Positions 24,180 through 35,193 are shown, counted from the stretch's first letter. The stretch: 64,000 nucleotides of DNA from Dietzia timorensis (GCF_001659785.1 NZ_CP015961.1:186001-250000), one strand, 5' to 3'. Translations and numbers: made by a program. Notes: generated by a model not told the origin, from the sequence alone.

Positions 24180-25065
24180 CGATCCAGATCGCCGCGGACG
24201 ACCCCGCCGCCGACGCAGGCGCTCGCGCCGGCACGGACTCCGCGCGCCGGGCATCGCGAAGCGCCGACACCGAGCGCCGCACGCGCCGCCGCGGAAGCCG
24301 CATCAGCGCAATCCGAAGCATCGCCGCCGTCATCGCGTTCCTTCTCGTGTGGCAGGGGCTGACCCAGTGGAACGTCGACGCCGGCCTCCGCTTTTCCTCG
24401 CTGCCCTCGGTCACCGAGATCGTCGCGCGATTCGTCGAGCAACTGGGCCAATTCGAGTACTACCTCGACATCATCCAATCGCTGCTGCGCATCCTCACCG
24501 GCTTCGCCATCGCCGCCGTCGTGGGCGTGGCCACGGGCATCGCTCTCGGCCGGTCCCGCGTCGCGGCCGACACCCTCGGCACGCTCATCGAGATCATCAG
24601 GCCGATCCCCGCGATCGCACTGGTCCCGGTCGCGATCCTCATGTTCCCCACGAGCGAATCGGGCATCGTAGCCATCACGTTCCTCGCCGCGTTCTTCCCC
24701 ATCATGGTGAGCACGAGGCATGCCGTCCGTGCCCTGCCAACGCTGTGGGAAGACTCCGTGCGCACGCTCGGCGGTAGGCCGCGGGACGTACTGCTCCACG
24801 TCGTGTTGCCCGGGATCCTCCCCGGGGTGTTCGGGGGCCTATCCGTGGGGCTCGGGGTTGCGTGGATCTGCGTCATCTCCGCCGAGATGATCTCGGGAAG
24901 CCTCGGGGTCGGCTATCGGACCTGGCAGTCCTACACCATCGTCGACTATCCCGGCACCTTCGTCGGAATGATCACCATCGGCATCCTCGGGTCGCTGACC
25001 TCGGCCGCCGTGGAAATACTCGGCCGAAAGGTCACCTCGTGGCTACCGCGGGGAGAGAGGACACA

Positions 25066-25069
<4 letters not shown>
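24176..25069 (+). CDS. ABC transporter permease (SsuC/TauC/NrtB type)
   Basis: A 297-residue inner-membrane permease of the nitrate/sulfonate/taurine importer class. A basic N-terminal extension of about 45 residues (RRTRRRGSRISAIRS) is followed by about six membrane segments. The cytoplasmic EAA-type loop reads TLGGRPRDVLLHVVLPGILPG (shown by LGGRPRDVLLHVVLPGILPG). Translation starts on the ATG overlapping the stop of the binding-protein gene, and its own stop overlaps the ATPase start. It imports the compound captured by the lipoprotein. The substrate cannot be told from the permease sequence. Confidence 0.9.
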
Positions 25070-25880
<811 letters not shown>

Positions 25881-25884
<4 letters not shown>

Positions 25885-28628
25885 ACGACACCACCAACGC
25901 CGCAACTGATATCCCCGCGGTCGACGACGCGGTTCGCTTCGACTGCGACGTCCTGGTCATCGGCGGCGGCACCGCTGGGGTGATGGCTGCGCTCACCGCC
26001 GCGGAAGAGGGCGCCGACGTCATCCTGCTGGAAAAGGCGCACGTGAGACACTCCGGGGCCCTGGCGATGGGCATGGACGGTGTCAACAATGCCGTGATTC
26101 CCGGCAAGGCGGTCCCCGAGGACTACGTCGCCGAGATCACCCGAGCCAACGACGGGATCGTCGACCAGCGCACGATCATGCAGACCGCGACGCGCGGATA
26201 TTCCATGGTCAAGCGTCTCGAGCGCTACGGGGTGAAGTTCGAGAAGGATGAGTACGGCGATTACGCGGTGCGGCGCGTCCACCGCTCGGGCTCCTACGTG
26301 CTGCCGATGCCCGAAGGTAAAGACATCAAGAAATCGCTCTACCGGGAGCTGCGCAAGAAGAACAACCGCGCCCGGATTCGAATCGAGAACCGCTTCATGC
26401 CCGTCCGCGTGCTCGTCGGCACCGACGGCCGCGCATGCGGCGCCGCCGCGTTCAACACCCGCAGCGGCGAATTCGTCGTCGTCGGCGCCAAGTCTGTGAT
26501 CCTCGCGACCGGGCCGTGCGGCCGGCTGGGGCTCCCCGCCTCGGGGTACCTCTACGGCACCTACGAGAACCCGACCAACGCCGGGGACGGCTATTCGATG
26601 GCCTACCACGCCGGGGCCGAACTCAGCGGAATCGAATGCTTCCAGATCAACCCGCTGATCAAGGACTACAACGGGCCGGCTTGCGCCTACGTGGCGAACC
26701 CCTTCGGCGGGTACCAGGTCAACGCCGACGGGGAACGCTTCGTCGATTCCGACTACTGGTCGGGGCAGATGATCAAGGAAGTGACGTCGGAGATCGAATC
26801 CGCCAAGGGACCGATCTACCTCAAGGTCTCCCACCTTCCCGAGGAAACGGTGTCGGAACTCGAGTCGATCCTGCACACCACCGAGCGGCCCACGCGGGGC
26901 ACGTTCCACGCCAACCGTGGGCACGACTACCGCACGCACGACATCGAGATGCATGTCTCCGAGATCGGCCTGTGCAGTGGGCACTCGGCATCCGGAGTCG
27001 CCGTCGATGACCACGGACGCACGACCGTCCCCGGGCTTTACGCGGCAGGGGATCTCGCGTGTGTGCCCCACAACTACATGATCGGCGCCTTCGTCTACGG
27101 CGAACTCACGGGCAGGGACGCAGCGCTGAGCCGCACGGAGGTGAGTGCTCCCGGCGCGCTTCCTGACGAGCAGATCCGCGAGGCCCACGAACTGATCTAC
27201 CGCCCGCTGCGCAACCCGCACGGCCCGCCGCAGCCCCAGGTCGAATACAAGCTGCGCCGCTTCGTCAACGACTACGTGGCGCCGCCGAAGACTTCCAACA
27301 AACTCGCCATTGCCGTGGAGACGTTTGAGCGCATGCGCCATGAGATCGCGGAGATGGGCGGGCGCACGCCGCATGAACTGATGCGCTGCGCCGAGGTGAC
27401 GTTCATTCGCGACTGCGCGGAAATGGCCGCCCGCAGCTCACTCACCAGGCAAGAATCGCGGTGGGGGCTGTACCACGAACGCGCGGACCTCGACGGCGGT
27501 CGGCGCGACGAGGAATGGGGCTTCCACCTCAACCTGTTCAAGGATGACGCCGGTGAGATGCGCTTCCTCAAGCGGCCCGTGCACCCCTACCTCGTGCCCG
27601 TCGAAGAGTTCGGCCACATCCCCTCGGCCGACGCCGAGCCGATCGCCGTTGACTCGCCGGTGGTTCACACCGCCGGGACCTACTCCTCGGCAAGGAAATC
27701 CACCAGCGGTCCCGCGAGCGAGGAGGCGGGCTCCGAGCGGATACTCGAACTTCTCGCCCTCGACGTGCCGAGCGCCGGCGAGCTCGCGCGATATCTCGAT
27801 GACCCCGAACCACGCGTCCGAGCTGCCGCGATCGCGCAGGCGACCGAGCACACGCCCGATGGGTTCGAGCAGGTGCTTCTCTCCGCGCTGGGCGACGCCG
27901 AACGAGTCGTGCGCAGGGATGCCGTCAAGGCCCTGCGCGAGCTGGTCGAAATCCTGCCTCCGCTGGGCACGCTCGACGAACTACACGCATCGCCGGACGC
28001 GGCAGTCCGCGCAATCGTCCTCTACCTGTTGCGCACGCAGGGCGTCGGAAACGCGGAAATCTACCTCTCTTTCGTGTCGGACCCGGACACACGCGTCCGC
28101 CTTGAGGCGGTAAGCGCATTGACGTCTATCGATGACGGTGACGGAGTCGCCAGCGCGTGCGATGACGAGGACAGAGAGGTGCGCGTCGCCGCCGCCAAGG
28201 CGCTGGGAACGATCGCCTCGCCGGCTGGGGCGACGGCCCTGGTGCGCCTGTGCGACGACGCAGATTCGCTCGTCCGCGCAGCCGCCCTGGCCTCGCTCGG
28301 GGCCCTGGGCCCGGCCAAGGACCCGGCATCTCGCGTCGCGCTGATCGAGCGTGGGCTCGCCGATCCCGGGTGGCGGGTCCGCGAAGGCGCAGTCAAGGCC
28401 AGCGCATCGCTCACTGAAGTCCGTGCCGCGGACATTGCGCGCCGCGGCCTCGCCGACGATAACGCCGACGTGCGCAAGGCCGCGGTGACGACGGCGGCGA
28501 CGTGGTCGGGGAGCGCCGAGTTCGTCCCGGTCCTCACAAGCGCGCTGGACGATGGCGATGCCGACGTTCGCGCGTACGCCCGCATTCAGCTCCAGCGAGA
28601 CAACGAAGAGGTAGGCGCCTCTCGTTGA
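25881..28628 (+). CDS. AprA/fumarate-reductase-like flavoprotein fused to HEAT repeats
   Basis: A 915-residue cytosolic flavoprotein with no signal peptide. Residues 22-600 belong to the fumarate reductase/AprA flavoprotein superfamily. The FAD loop is VLVIGGGTAGVMAA (about 24-37), followed by LLEKAHVRHSGALAMGMDGV. VILATGPCGRLG and VPGLYAAGDLACVPHNYM are the second FAD contacts. EKAHVRHSGA and GPIYLKVSHLPEE are more like AprA than SdhA. From about 610 to the end are helical HEAT-like repeats of about 30 residues (for example DDPEPRVRAAAIAQA, SDPDTRVRLEAVSAL, DDADSLVRAAALASLGAL, DDNADVRKAAVTTAATW). It starts inside the end of the ATPase gene. Partner: the ferredoxin at 21402. The substrate is unknown. 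Confidence 0.82.
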
Positions 28629-28684
28629 TCAGGAGCGCGTGCCGATTGACACGCCAAGCGGCGACGGTGTGCCAGCATGGACGT

Positions 28685-29584
28685 GTGGATACATCTCCGA
28701 GCGCGTCGAATCAGTGGCGGTGGCAGGCCCACCCGCCCTTCGGCGCGCCAGGGGCACCGCCCTCGCCTGAAGAGGCCTTCCTCGAGCGGCGCCGTACCGC
28801 CGAACGCGAGCAATTCCGCCTGCGCTCAGAGCCGAGCCCCGCATACGGCCGTACCCCGCAGTGGGGTCTCCCGCGACCGGGAGCGGCCCTCGAAGCGGGC
28901 GGGACAAGGTCGGCGGCGAGCGCGAACACCGCGCACGGAGACAGGCTCCGCGAGCACCTCGGCGCGCTCGGCGCAGTGTCGCGCTGGCTTCTCATCGCCG
29001 GGAGCGCCGCGGCCTTCCTGGGGTTTGTCCGCTACGCGATCCTCGTTGCCTTCCGCGGGGATTCGGTGCAGTGGTGGGTCGAGGCGACGAGCGCCTGGGC
29101 CGTCCGGCTCGGCTTTATCGTCGTGTTCGCTATCGCGCTGGCGACGCTGGTCGCCGGGGTGCGCACCGTCCTCGCGCTACGTGGCTATGCCTACCGCAAG
29201 GCCGCACCGGACCCGCGGGGCGTCGCGAATGGCGCAGCGGATCCGCGTGGCCGCTGGCAGATAGTGCTCTCCGCCGTCATTCCCGGGGTCAATCTGTTTT
29301 ATCTGCCTGTCCTCCTGCTGGAGGTGGCGCCCGTTCTCCGGCGCGCCGACCCCCGCGCCCGTCGGCGCCTATGGGGTGCGTGGTGGGCGCTAGTGGCGAA
29401 CCAGGCGATCGGGGTCGTGTACTGGTCGCAGTTGTTGCGGCCGGGAACGCAGGCCGAGGCGAACGCGCTGTTCCTCGCGGCCGTGTTGTCGGCGTCCGCG
29501 GCGGTGTTCGCGGCGTTGCTCGGTCGCGCACTTGCGGCTGCACACGGGACCGCAGCAGTGCGGCGGCTGAACTTCGCCGGGTAA
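28685..29584 (+). CDS. DUF4328 membrane protein
   Basis: A 299-residue membrane protein. About 100 N-terminal residues are hydrophilic and Pro/Arg-rich (QAHPPFGAPGAPPSPEEAF). Four to five membrane helices follow: RWLLIAGSAAAFLGFVRYAI, LGFIVVFAIALATLVAGVRT, IVLSAVIPGVNLFYLPVLLL, LWGAWWALVANQAIGVVYW and a last one. RWQIVLSAVIPGVNLFYLPV is the hallmark of the DUF4328 family of actinobacteria. The GTG at 28685 (VDTSPSAS) is chosen because the family begins with such a Pro-rich region. A TTGACA at 28646 may be its -35 element. The function is unknown. It lies 56 bases after the flavoprotein gene. Confidence 0.72.
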   Translation: MDTSPSASNQWRWQAHPPFGAPGAPPSPEEAFLERRRTAEREQFRLRSEPSPAYGRTPQWGLPRPGAALEAGGTRSAASANTAHGDRLREHLGALGAVSRWLLIAGSAAAFLGFVRYAILVAFRGDSVQWWVEATSAWAVRLGFIVVFAIALATLVAGVRTVLALRGYAYRKAAPDPRGVANGAADPRGRWQIVLSAVIPGVNLFYLPVLLLEVAPVLRRADPRARRRLWGAWWALVANQAIGVVYWSQLLRPGTQAEANALFLAAVLSASAAVFAALLGRALAAAHGTAAVRRLNFAG

Positions 29585-29674
29585 CGCCCTCCTCAGCTCC
29601 CTCTCCGTCGCCGGCGTCGGCGCCGACAGCGTGATGGCCCTCGGGGATGTATGAAATTAACCATCTTCATGGCT

Positions 29675-29690
29675 TCAACTTTCGCGTTGA
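29675..29690. promoter_or_regulatory. Inverted repeat upstream of the desaturase operon
   Basis: TCAACTTTCGCGTTGA has five-base arms (TCAAC/GTTGA) around a six-base spacer. It lies in an AT-rich stretch 27-42 bases before the reductase start, so a lipid-responsive regulator could bind here. Tentative. Confidence 0.35.
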
Positions 29691-29704
29691 TTAACATTGA
29701 CAGT

Positions 29705-29710
29705 TACAGT
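29705..29710 (+). promoter_or_regulatory. -10 box TACAGT, leaderless start
   Basis: TACAGT ends six bases before the ATG at 29717. Confidence 0.5.
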
Positions 29711-29716
29711 TACGTC

Positions 29717-30769
29717 ATGACCCGTGCGCTGCGTCGCCTCGCGACCGTCTTCACCACCCCCTTGCTTCCAGAGGACTACGCCTCGCTGCTGGATCCCTTG
29801 CGCGGGCGTGAGCTGCGCGGCCGGGTCGAGACGGTGGAGCGGCACGACGGGTTCACGACCATCGGGATCAAACCAGGCCCTGGTCTGAGCCCTCATTTTC
29901 ACGCCGGTCAGTTCATCGGCGTAGGGCTGCAGGTGCAGGGGCGCTTTGTCTGGCGTTCCTATTCGCTGACGTCAGCGCCCGGGGAGGGAAGTTCGCTGCT
30001 CACCATCAGCATTAAGCCGGTCCCGGACGGTCTCTTCTCGCAGAAGCTCGCGACCTCGGCGCAGCCGGGTCAACTCATTCGGCTCACCGCGCCGTCGGGG
30101 AATTTCTATCTTCCCGTCCCTCTGCCGAAGAAGGCTGTGTTCCTGACGGCGGGCGCGGGGATCACCCCGGTCGTCTCGATGCTCCGCTGGCTCGACAGCG
30201 ACCACTCGGCGGGCGACTGGCCGGACGCGGTCCATATCCACTCCGAGCGTGCTGCAGCGCCGTCCGAGCCATACGGTCCGGAGCTCCAGAAACTCGCTGA
30301 GAGGGCGCCGAAATACAGGCTGGAGCACTGGGACTCCCGCGAACGCGGCCGCCTGAACGTCGATGCGATTCGCGAGTTGGTGCCGGATATCGACCAGTGC
30401 GCCATCTACGCGTGCGGACCGAGCGAGCTACTCGACGCGGTCAGCGAGGCATGGCCGCAGACGGTGACCGAGAAGTTCTTCTCCCCGCTGGATTCCGCAG
30501 GCACCTCGGGCGGTGAGATCGAGTTCGGCGACACCGGCGTGCAGTGCGAATCGAACGGGACGACGACGATTCTCGAGGCCGGCGAGGCCGCGGGACTGAA
30601 TATGGTCCACGGCTGCCGAATGGGCATTTGCCGGACGTGTGTGTCGACGGTCGAAAGCGGCGTCGCCGTAGATCTGCGAGACGGCACCAACTACGGAGAA
30701 GGGGAGCATGTGCGCACCTGCGTCAGCGTTCCCTCCGGGTACCTGAAGATCCGGGCGGGACAGCACTAG
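29717..30769 (+). CDS. Ferredoxin reductase for fatty-acid desaturase (Rv3230c-like)
   Basis: A 350-residue electron-transfer protein with three modules in order. The FAD domain contains FVWRSYSLTSAPGEGSSLL. The NAD(P)H domain has FLTAGAGITPVVSMLRWL and YACGPSELLDAV. A C-terminal plant-type [2Fe-2S] domain holds cysteines in GCRMGICRTCVSTVESG and RTCVSVPSG. This is the layout of Rv3230c, the NADPH oxidoreductase of the stearoyl-CoA desaturase DesA3. The desaturase gene follows after 57 bases, as in mycobacteria. The ATG at 29717 agrees with the leaderless -10. A longer frame from 29651 runs through the promoter and is rejected. Confidence 0.9.
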   Translation: MTRALRRLATVFTTPLLPEDYASLLDPLRGRELRGRVETVERHDGFTTIGIKPGPGLSPHFHAGQFIGVGLQVQGRFVWRSYSLTSAPGEGSSLLTISIKPVPDGLFSQKLATSAQPGQLIRLTAPSGNFYLPVPLPKKAVFLTAGAGITPVVSMLRWLDSDHSAGDWPDAVHIHSERAAAPSEPYGPELQKLAERAPKYRLEHWDSRERGRLNVDAIRELVPDIDQCAIYACGPSELLDAVSEAWPQTVTEKFFSPLDSAGTSGGEIEFGDTGVQCESNGTTTILEAGEAAGLNMVHGCRMGICRTCVSTVESGVAVDLRDGTNYGEGEHVRTCVSVPSGYLKIRAGQH

Positions 30770-30826
30770 CGCCGCCCGACACTCACTTTTTTACGAACAA
30801 CGAACCATCAATCGAAGGAGACGCAC

Positions 30827-32098
30827 ATGGCCGTCCAGGACATCACGGCGTACGCCCATCTCACCGATGAGGACGTCGAGGAGATCGGTCGCCGTTTCGA
30901 AGCGATCGAGAAGAAACACCGCGAGAGCCTCGGGGAGTCGGACGTCAAGTACATCCGACGCCTCATCGCCGTGCAGCGGGGGCTCGAACTCGCCTCGCGA
31001 GCGGCGATCGCGCTGACACCGAAAGCGTTCATTCCGGCATCTGCGACTCTCGGAGTCGCAAAGATCCTCGAGAACCTCGAAATCGGGCACAACGTCATGC
31101 ACGGCCAGTGGGATTGGATGAACGATCCGGAGATCCACTCGTCCACCTGGGAATGGGACAACGTGGGCCCGTCATCGGGGTGGAAGCACACCCACAACGT
31201 CACCCACCACACCTATACGAACATCATCGGGATGGACAATGACATCGGGTACGGGGTCCTTCGAGTGACCCGAGATCGGCGCTGGTCTCCGTACCACCTC
31301 GCGCAGCCGGTGACGAACGCTCTGCTCGCGAGCCTGTTCCAGTGGGCCGTCGGCTTCTACGACGTCGAACTGGGAGCCTACTTCGCGGGGAAGCAGTCGA
31401 AGGAAGAGACGATGAGGCGTCTCGATGAGACTCTCCGCAAGGTGCGCCGGCAGGCTCTCAAGGACTACGTCGCCTTCCCGCTCGTCTCGGCGGGCGTCTC
31501 CGGTGCCGTCGCGCTGGCCACGGGAAAGCCGGTCTACCGGGCTGCCTACCATGGAGCCACCCGCGCCGGGCAAACCGCGATGATCGGCAACTTCATGCGC
31601 AACGTGTGGGCGTACGCCGTCATTTTCTGTGGTCACTTCCCCGACGACGTCGAGACATTCACCAAACGCACCCTCGACGATGAGACCCGCGCCGAGTGGT
31701 ATCTGCGCCAGATGCTCGGTTCGGCGAACTTTACGGGCGGCAAGCTCCTCACGATCATGTCCGGCAATCTCAACTACCAGATCGAGCACCACCTGTTCCC
31801 GGACATGCCTTCCAATCGTTTGTCCGAGATCGGCGCGGAGGTGCAGGACATCGCCGAGGAATTCGGCTTGCCTTACAACGTCGACTCATTCCCGAAGCAG
31901 TTCTACCAGGTGCAACGCACGTTGTTGAAGCTTTCGCTGCCGAACTCGATGCTTCGTGCCGACGCTTCGAACGCTCCCGAGGTGCGCTCCGATGCGGCCT
32001 TTTCGAGCAATCCGGAGATCGCCAAGGCGACCGGACGGCGCCAACTCCGCAAGGGTCTCGCGATGCTCAAGAAGGTGCGTCCGAAGGTTTTCGCCTAG
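30827..32098 (+). CDS. desA3: Membrane fatty-acid/acyl-CoA desaturase, DesA3-like
   Basis: A 423-residue di-iron desaturase that introduces a double bond into acyl-CoA, most likely at the delta-9 position. The three histidine boxes are HNVMHGQWDW, HTHNVTHHTYTNI and QIEHHLFPDMPSNR. A further conserved His lies in IFCGHFPDDVETF. Hydrophobic segments around 200-240 are consistent with a membrane enzyme. A good ribosome site (GAAGGAGACGCAC) precedes the ATG. The reductase directly upstream supplies electrons. The C-terminal 45 residues are basic (ATGRRQLRKGLAMLKKVRPK). Confidence 0.92.
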   Translation: MAVQDITAYAHLTDEDVEEIGRRFEAIEKKHRESLGESDVKYIRRLIAVQRGLELASRAAIALTPKAFIPASATLGVAKILENLEIGHNVMHGQWDWMNDPEIHSSTWEWDNVGPSSGWKHTHNVTHHTYTNIIGMDNDIGYGVLRVTRDRRWSPYHLAQPVTNALLASLFQWAVGFYDVELGAYFAGKQSKEETMRRLDETLRKVRRQALKDYVAFPLVSAGVSGAVALATGKPVYRAAYHGATRAGQTAMIGNFMRNVWAYAVIFCGHFPDDVETFTKRTLDDETRAEWYLRQMLGSANFTGGKLLTIMSGNLNYQIEHHLFPDMPSNRLSEIGAEVQDIAEEFGLPYNVDSFPKQFYQVQRTLLKLSLPNSMLRADASNAPEVRSDAAFSSNPEIAKATGRRQLRKGLAMLKKVRPKVFA

Positions 32099-32420
32099 AG
32101 GGACGCCCTGAGCTACGTGGTGCGCGGCGTCATGGTCGGTGTCGGTGTCGAGGTGGCGGCCCGAAATGGGGCTGGCCGACGATCTCTGTCCTGGTTCGTG
32201 GTCGTGTCATCGTCGTAAAATCATGTATGATGCCGCACGCCCGCGATTTTCTCGCGCGCGGAAATTGCGGTGAAGTTAGACCGCTGATTGCCTGGGGTTA
32301 ACCCGCTCGCATCCTGGGCAATGCAGCGTAAGGGAAGACAGCACGGCGCGAGGGATGCCCGAATCCACCGGGCCACTTTCGCACCGGGAACGTGTTTCCT
32401 CTAGCGCAAGGTGGGAAGTC
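32099..32420. other. 322-base region between desaturase and glpQ1
   Basis: No gene is seen. The AT-richer segment TCGTAAAATCATGTATGATG around 32212-32231 may be part of the glpQ1 promoter. No terminator was identified after the desaturase gene. Confidence 0.4.
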
Positions 32421-33395
32421 ATGCTGCGCACGCGAAAGCGCACGAATCCGACACCGTCGGACCAGCCGCGAGCCATCTCGGCCGGCGGCGGACGAAGCGC
32501 GGAGCCGCGACCGCGTTCCCGCCGCATCGCGCCCGTGCGCCGGCCCAAGCCGAGTGGGGATTTGGCATTGCGGCCCGGCGAGAACCCGCGCGTCGTCGCT
32601 CATCGTGGCGCTTCGGGCGACTACCCGGAGCTCACGCTCGTTGCGTACGAGAACGCGCTGGCACAGGGTGCCGACGGGATCGAATGCGATATCCGGATGA
32701 CACTCGACGGGCACCTGGTGTGCATCCACGACTCGGATACCTCCCGTGTCAGCGAGGAAACGCGCAAGGTGCGCCTGTCGACGCTGGCCGAGCTCAAGAC
32801 TCTCGACGTCGGCTCGTGGCACCTGCGCCACCGCAAGCCGGAGCCGCCGCTCGCGCTGCGCGAGTTGCTCGAACTCATCGAGGCTTACCCGCAGGCGCGG
32901 GCGTTCATCGAGACCAAGCATCCGGTGGTCGCCGGCGGCCGGGTCGAGAGGGCGCTGGCCGAGGAGCTCAGGTACTTCGGGCTGGACCGTCCGCGTTCGC
33001 ACGGAGAGTCCCGCGCGGTGATGATGAGCTTCTCCATACTCGCGGTGCACCGGTTCGGGCAGATCGCGCCGCAGATCCCGCGCGTGCAGCTGCGCCACTA
33101 CCGGACCGGGGCGAAGCCCTTGCCGGCGGAGAACTACGGGATCCAGGTCGTAGGCCCGTCGATCGACACGATCCGCGCCAAACCGTTCCTCGTCGAGCAC
33201 TGGCACCAGCGCGGGCTCGCCGTGTACTGCTGGACGGTCGACGACCCGGCCGATGTGGAACTGTGCAAGCGTCTCGGCGTCGACTGGATCGGCACGAACT
33301 TCCCCGCCCGCACGCTGGCGCGGGTCAACGAGGACGAGCAGATGCGCGCGGCCGAAATCGGCACGGTGCACGGAAGTTTTGCAGACCGCGACTAG
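32421..33395 (+). CDS. glpQ1: Glycerophosphodiester phosphodiesterase
   Basis: A 324-residue GDPD-family enzyme that splits glycerophosphodiesters into glycerol-3-phosphate and an alcohol. Active-site motifs are VVAHRGASGDYPELT, the metal-binding GADGIECDIRMTLDGHLVCI (E and D), and HDSDTSRVS. The C-terminal WTVDDPADVELCKRLGVDWI and the ending GTNFP are typical. The ATG at 32421 has AAGGTGGGAAG upstream. About 50 basic, Pro-rich residues precede the barrel and there is no signal peptide, so it is cytosolic as in mycobacterial GlpQ1 (Rv3842c). An upstream ATG at 32355 is less likely. The DUF5926 gene follows after 47 bases. Confidence 0.9.
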   Translation: MLRTRKRTNPTPSDQPRAISAGGGRSAEPRPRSRRIAPVRRPKPSGDLALRPGENPRVVAHRGASGDYPELTLVAYENALAQGADGIECDIRMTLDGHLVCIHDSDTSRVSEETRKVRLSTLAELKTLDVGSWHLRHRKPEPPLALRELLELIEAYPQARAFIETKHPVVAGGRVERALAEELRYFGLDRPRSHGESRAVMMSFSILAVHRFGQIAPQIPRVQLRHYRTGAKPLPAENYGIQVVGPSIDTIRAKPFLVEHWHQRGLAVYCWTVDDPADVELCKRLGVDWIGTNFPARTLARVNEDEQMRAAEIGTVHGSFADRD

Positions 33396-33442
33396 GCGAA
33401 GATTTCAACGATCGGGCTCCGTGTGCCGTAAAGTCCGAACAC

Positions 33443-34354
33443 GTGGCAAAGAAAAGTCGTCGTAATTTCGAAGCAAAGACGGACTCCAACCGTCAGGCGA
33501 AACTCGCCGCTCGCGCGGCTGAACGCGAAGAGCTCGCCGGAAACCCGCGACCCTTCGCCGGGGTAGTCGGGGAATGCGACATCGTCGCGATGCAGCAGTT
33601 CGTGCCTTCGGCCACCGCCAAGGTCGAGCTCGCAGGCGTGGATCACCCCGTATACCTGTCGACGGTGTTGCCGGGCGCGATCGCGGCGCTGACGCGCGCG
33701 ATACCCAGCGGGACCGAGTCCTTCGTCGGTCTGCAGACCGCCGCATACGGCCTCGCCCCCGAGCGTGACCTTGCTGCGTCTCTCGCGTGGGTCGCGAAGT
33801 CGGAGGCGGGAGATACGCTGCAGGCCGCAGAGCCCTCGGACGAGGACCCAGAGCTCGCCGAGCTGCTGGGGGGCAACGAATCCCTCGAAGTCACCGTGCA
33901 CGACAATTTCGCGTGGTGGGCCGCCGAGGGTGCCGAGGTCCATCCGCAGATCGCCCAGGCCATCCAGCACGCCAACAGCGCAATGATGCCGTCCGCGCGA
34001 ATCGACACCCCCGGCGCCGACGCCGCGTGGTGGGTAGATGCAGGAGAGCGCGCACACATCCGTTGGGTGCGGCCCGAGGACGAGGATGCGCTGTTCGACG
34101 CGATGGCGCGCCTGCACAATCGCGGCGAACTCACCCTTGGTGATGGTTCGTCGTTCGCCGGGTCCTTCCGCACGACCGGGCTGCTGGTTCCGGTGTTCGA
34201 CCTCGACAACACCAAGCCTTCCGACCACTGGACTGACGGGCTGGCCACCCTCGACACCAAGTTCACCGAAGCGCTCGCCGAAACCGGCGAACTCTCCAGC
34301 GATGAGCGCGCCTCCCGCAATGGTCTGCGCGCACGCCAGGTGACCTTGCGCTAA
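33443..34354 (+). CDS. DUF5926 family protein
   Basis: A 303-residue cytosolic protein with the features I recall for the actinobacterial DUF5926 group. The basic start AKKSRRNFEAKTDSNRQAKL is followed by LAGNPRPFAGVVGECDIVAM and QQFVPSATAKVEL. The middle holds HDNFAWWAAEG and MMPSARIDTPGADAAWWVDA. The end is RTTGLLVPVFDLD and RASRNGLRARQVTLR. The start is a GTG. TAAAGT lies eight bases before it, so the transcript may be leaderless. The family is sometimes annotated as preprotein-translocase- or topoisomerase-related, for which I see no basis. The function is unknown. Confidence 0.8.
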   Translation: MAKKSRRNFEAKTDSNRQAKLAARAAEREELAGNPRPFAGVVGECDIVAMQQFVPSATAKVELAGVDHPVYLSTVLPGAIAALTRAIPSGTESFVGLQTAAYGLAPERDLAASLAWVAKSEAGDTLQAAEPSDEDPELAELLGGNESLEVTVHDNFAWWAAEGAEVHPQIAQAIQHANSAMMPSARIDTPGADAAWWVDAGERAHIRWVRPEDEDALFDAMARLHNRGELTLGDGSSFAGSFRTTGLLVPVFDLDNTKPSDHWTDGLATLDTKFTEALAETGELSSDERASRNGLRARQVTLR

Positions 34355-34399
34355 CTTCACACCCTTCCCAGGCGAAGAAACTGCCCGGGCCGAAGACAC

Positions 34400-34460
34400 A
34401 CTCCCCGTAGGGGCGAACCGACGACGGCGGTTCGCGCTCTGCGGGGAGTTCTTCTTTTCG
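34400..34460 (+). terminator. Nested-hairpin terminator after the DUF5926 gene
   Basis: The outer stem ACTCCCCG/CGGGGAGT (34400-34407 with 34442-34449) encloses a perfect eight-base inner stem GCGAACCG/CGGTTCGC. It is followed by TCTTCTTTTC. Confidence 0.82.
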
Positions 34461-34599
34461 GATCCCACTGAGGTTCCGCCGCCGGAGCCCGGCGTAAATG
34501 TAGCGCCCCCACGGCGACGCACAGCGGTGTTCTACTTCCTTGTGCAGGCACGCAATATCAGGCCTGTGTCTCATAGACCATGCGCCCAGGGGAGAAGAC

Positions 34600-35145
34600 G
34601 TGCGGAAACCGATCGTGTCGACCGTGTACGCGGTCTCGTGTGCACTAGCTGTTTGCGGTGGGTTCCTCGTCGCCAACACCACGCATTCGGCCACCCCGGA
34701 AAATGCCGCGCGGCACGTCGAAAGGGCGGAAGAGGAACTGTTCGGTCTCGTTGACAACCCCTCGATCCGGCCAAGCCGAAACCCGGACGTTCAGGTCAGG
34801 CCGCAACCCGGGCTGCATCCCCCGTCCATCGAAGAAACCTCGTCGCCGGAACGCTCGGACGCTCCTCCACGAGAGGAGGCCGAGAACCCACCGCAGGAGC
34901 CCGCGGTATCTCCGGCAGGATCGGGGCAGTCGTCCCTCTCGGGCAGCGCGCGGTCCAACCCCGGGCAACACTCGCCCGCACCACCACAGCGGCTTCCCAA
35001 CCGCCCGGAACCATGGCCGGCCGCACCGGCGCCTGTGCCGGAACCGCTGGTCGTTCCGGACATTCCGTTCCCGACTCTCACCATCAATCAATTACCGGTA
35101 AACCCGCCGAAACCGGAACCTCTGCGTCCGTTGCGGATCGGCTAG
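34600..35145 (+). CDS. Exported Pro-rich protein of unknown function
   Basis: A 181-residue protein. A short basic start and one hydrophobic helix (IVSTVYAVSCALAVCGGFLV) serve as signal or anchor. The rest is low in order: charged at 45-60, then very rich in Pro, Ser and Glu (for example PSIEETSSPERSDAPPREEA and PEPWPAAPAPVPEPLVVPD). It ends TINQLPVNPPKPEPLRPLRIG. The GTG at 34600 has AGGGGAGA upstream, and a frame from 34540 lacks a ribosome site. I do not recognise a family. It probably forms an operon with the next two genes, because the gaps are 48 and 51 bases. An extended extracellular spacer is suggested by composition only. Confidence 0.6.
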   Translation: MRKPIVSTVYAVSCALAVCGGFLVANTTHSATPENAARHVERAEEELFGLVDNPSIRPSRNPDVQVRPQPGLHPPSIEETSSPERSDAPPREEAENPPQEPAVSPAGSGQSSLSGSARSNPGQHSPAPPQRLPNRPEPWPAAPAPVPEPLVVPDIPFPTLTINQLPVNPPKPEPLRPLRIG

Positions 35146-35193
35146 CTCCGCTGGGCGTCCCACCAGAAAACCCATACCCCGAAAGGTAGATTC

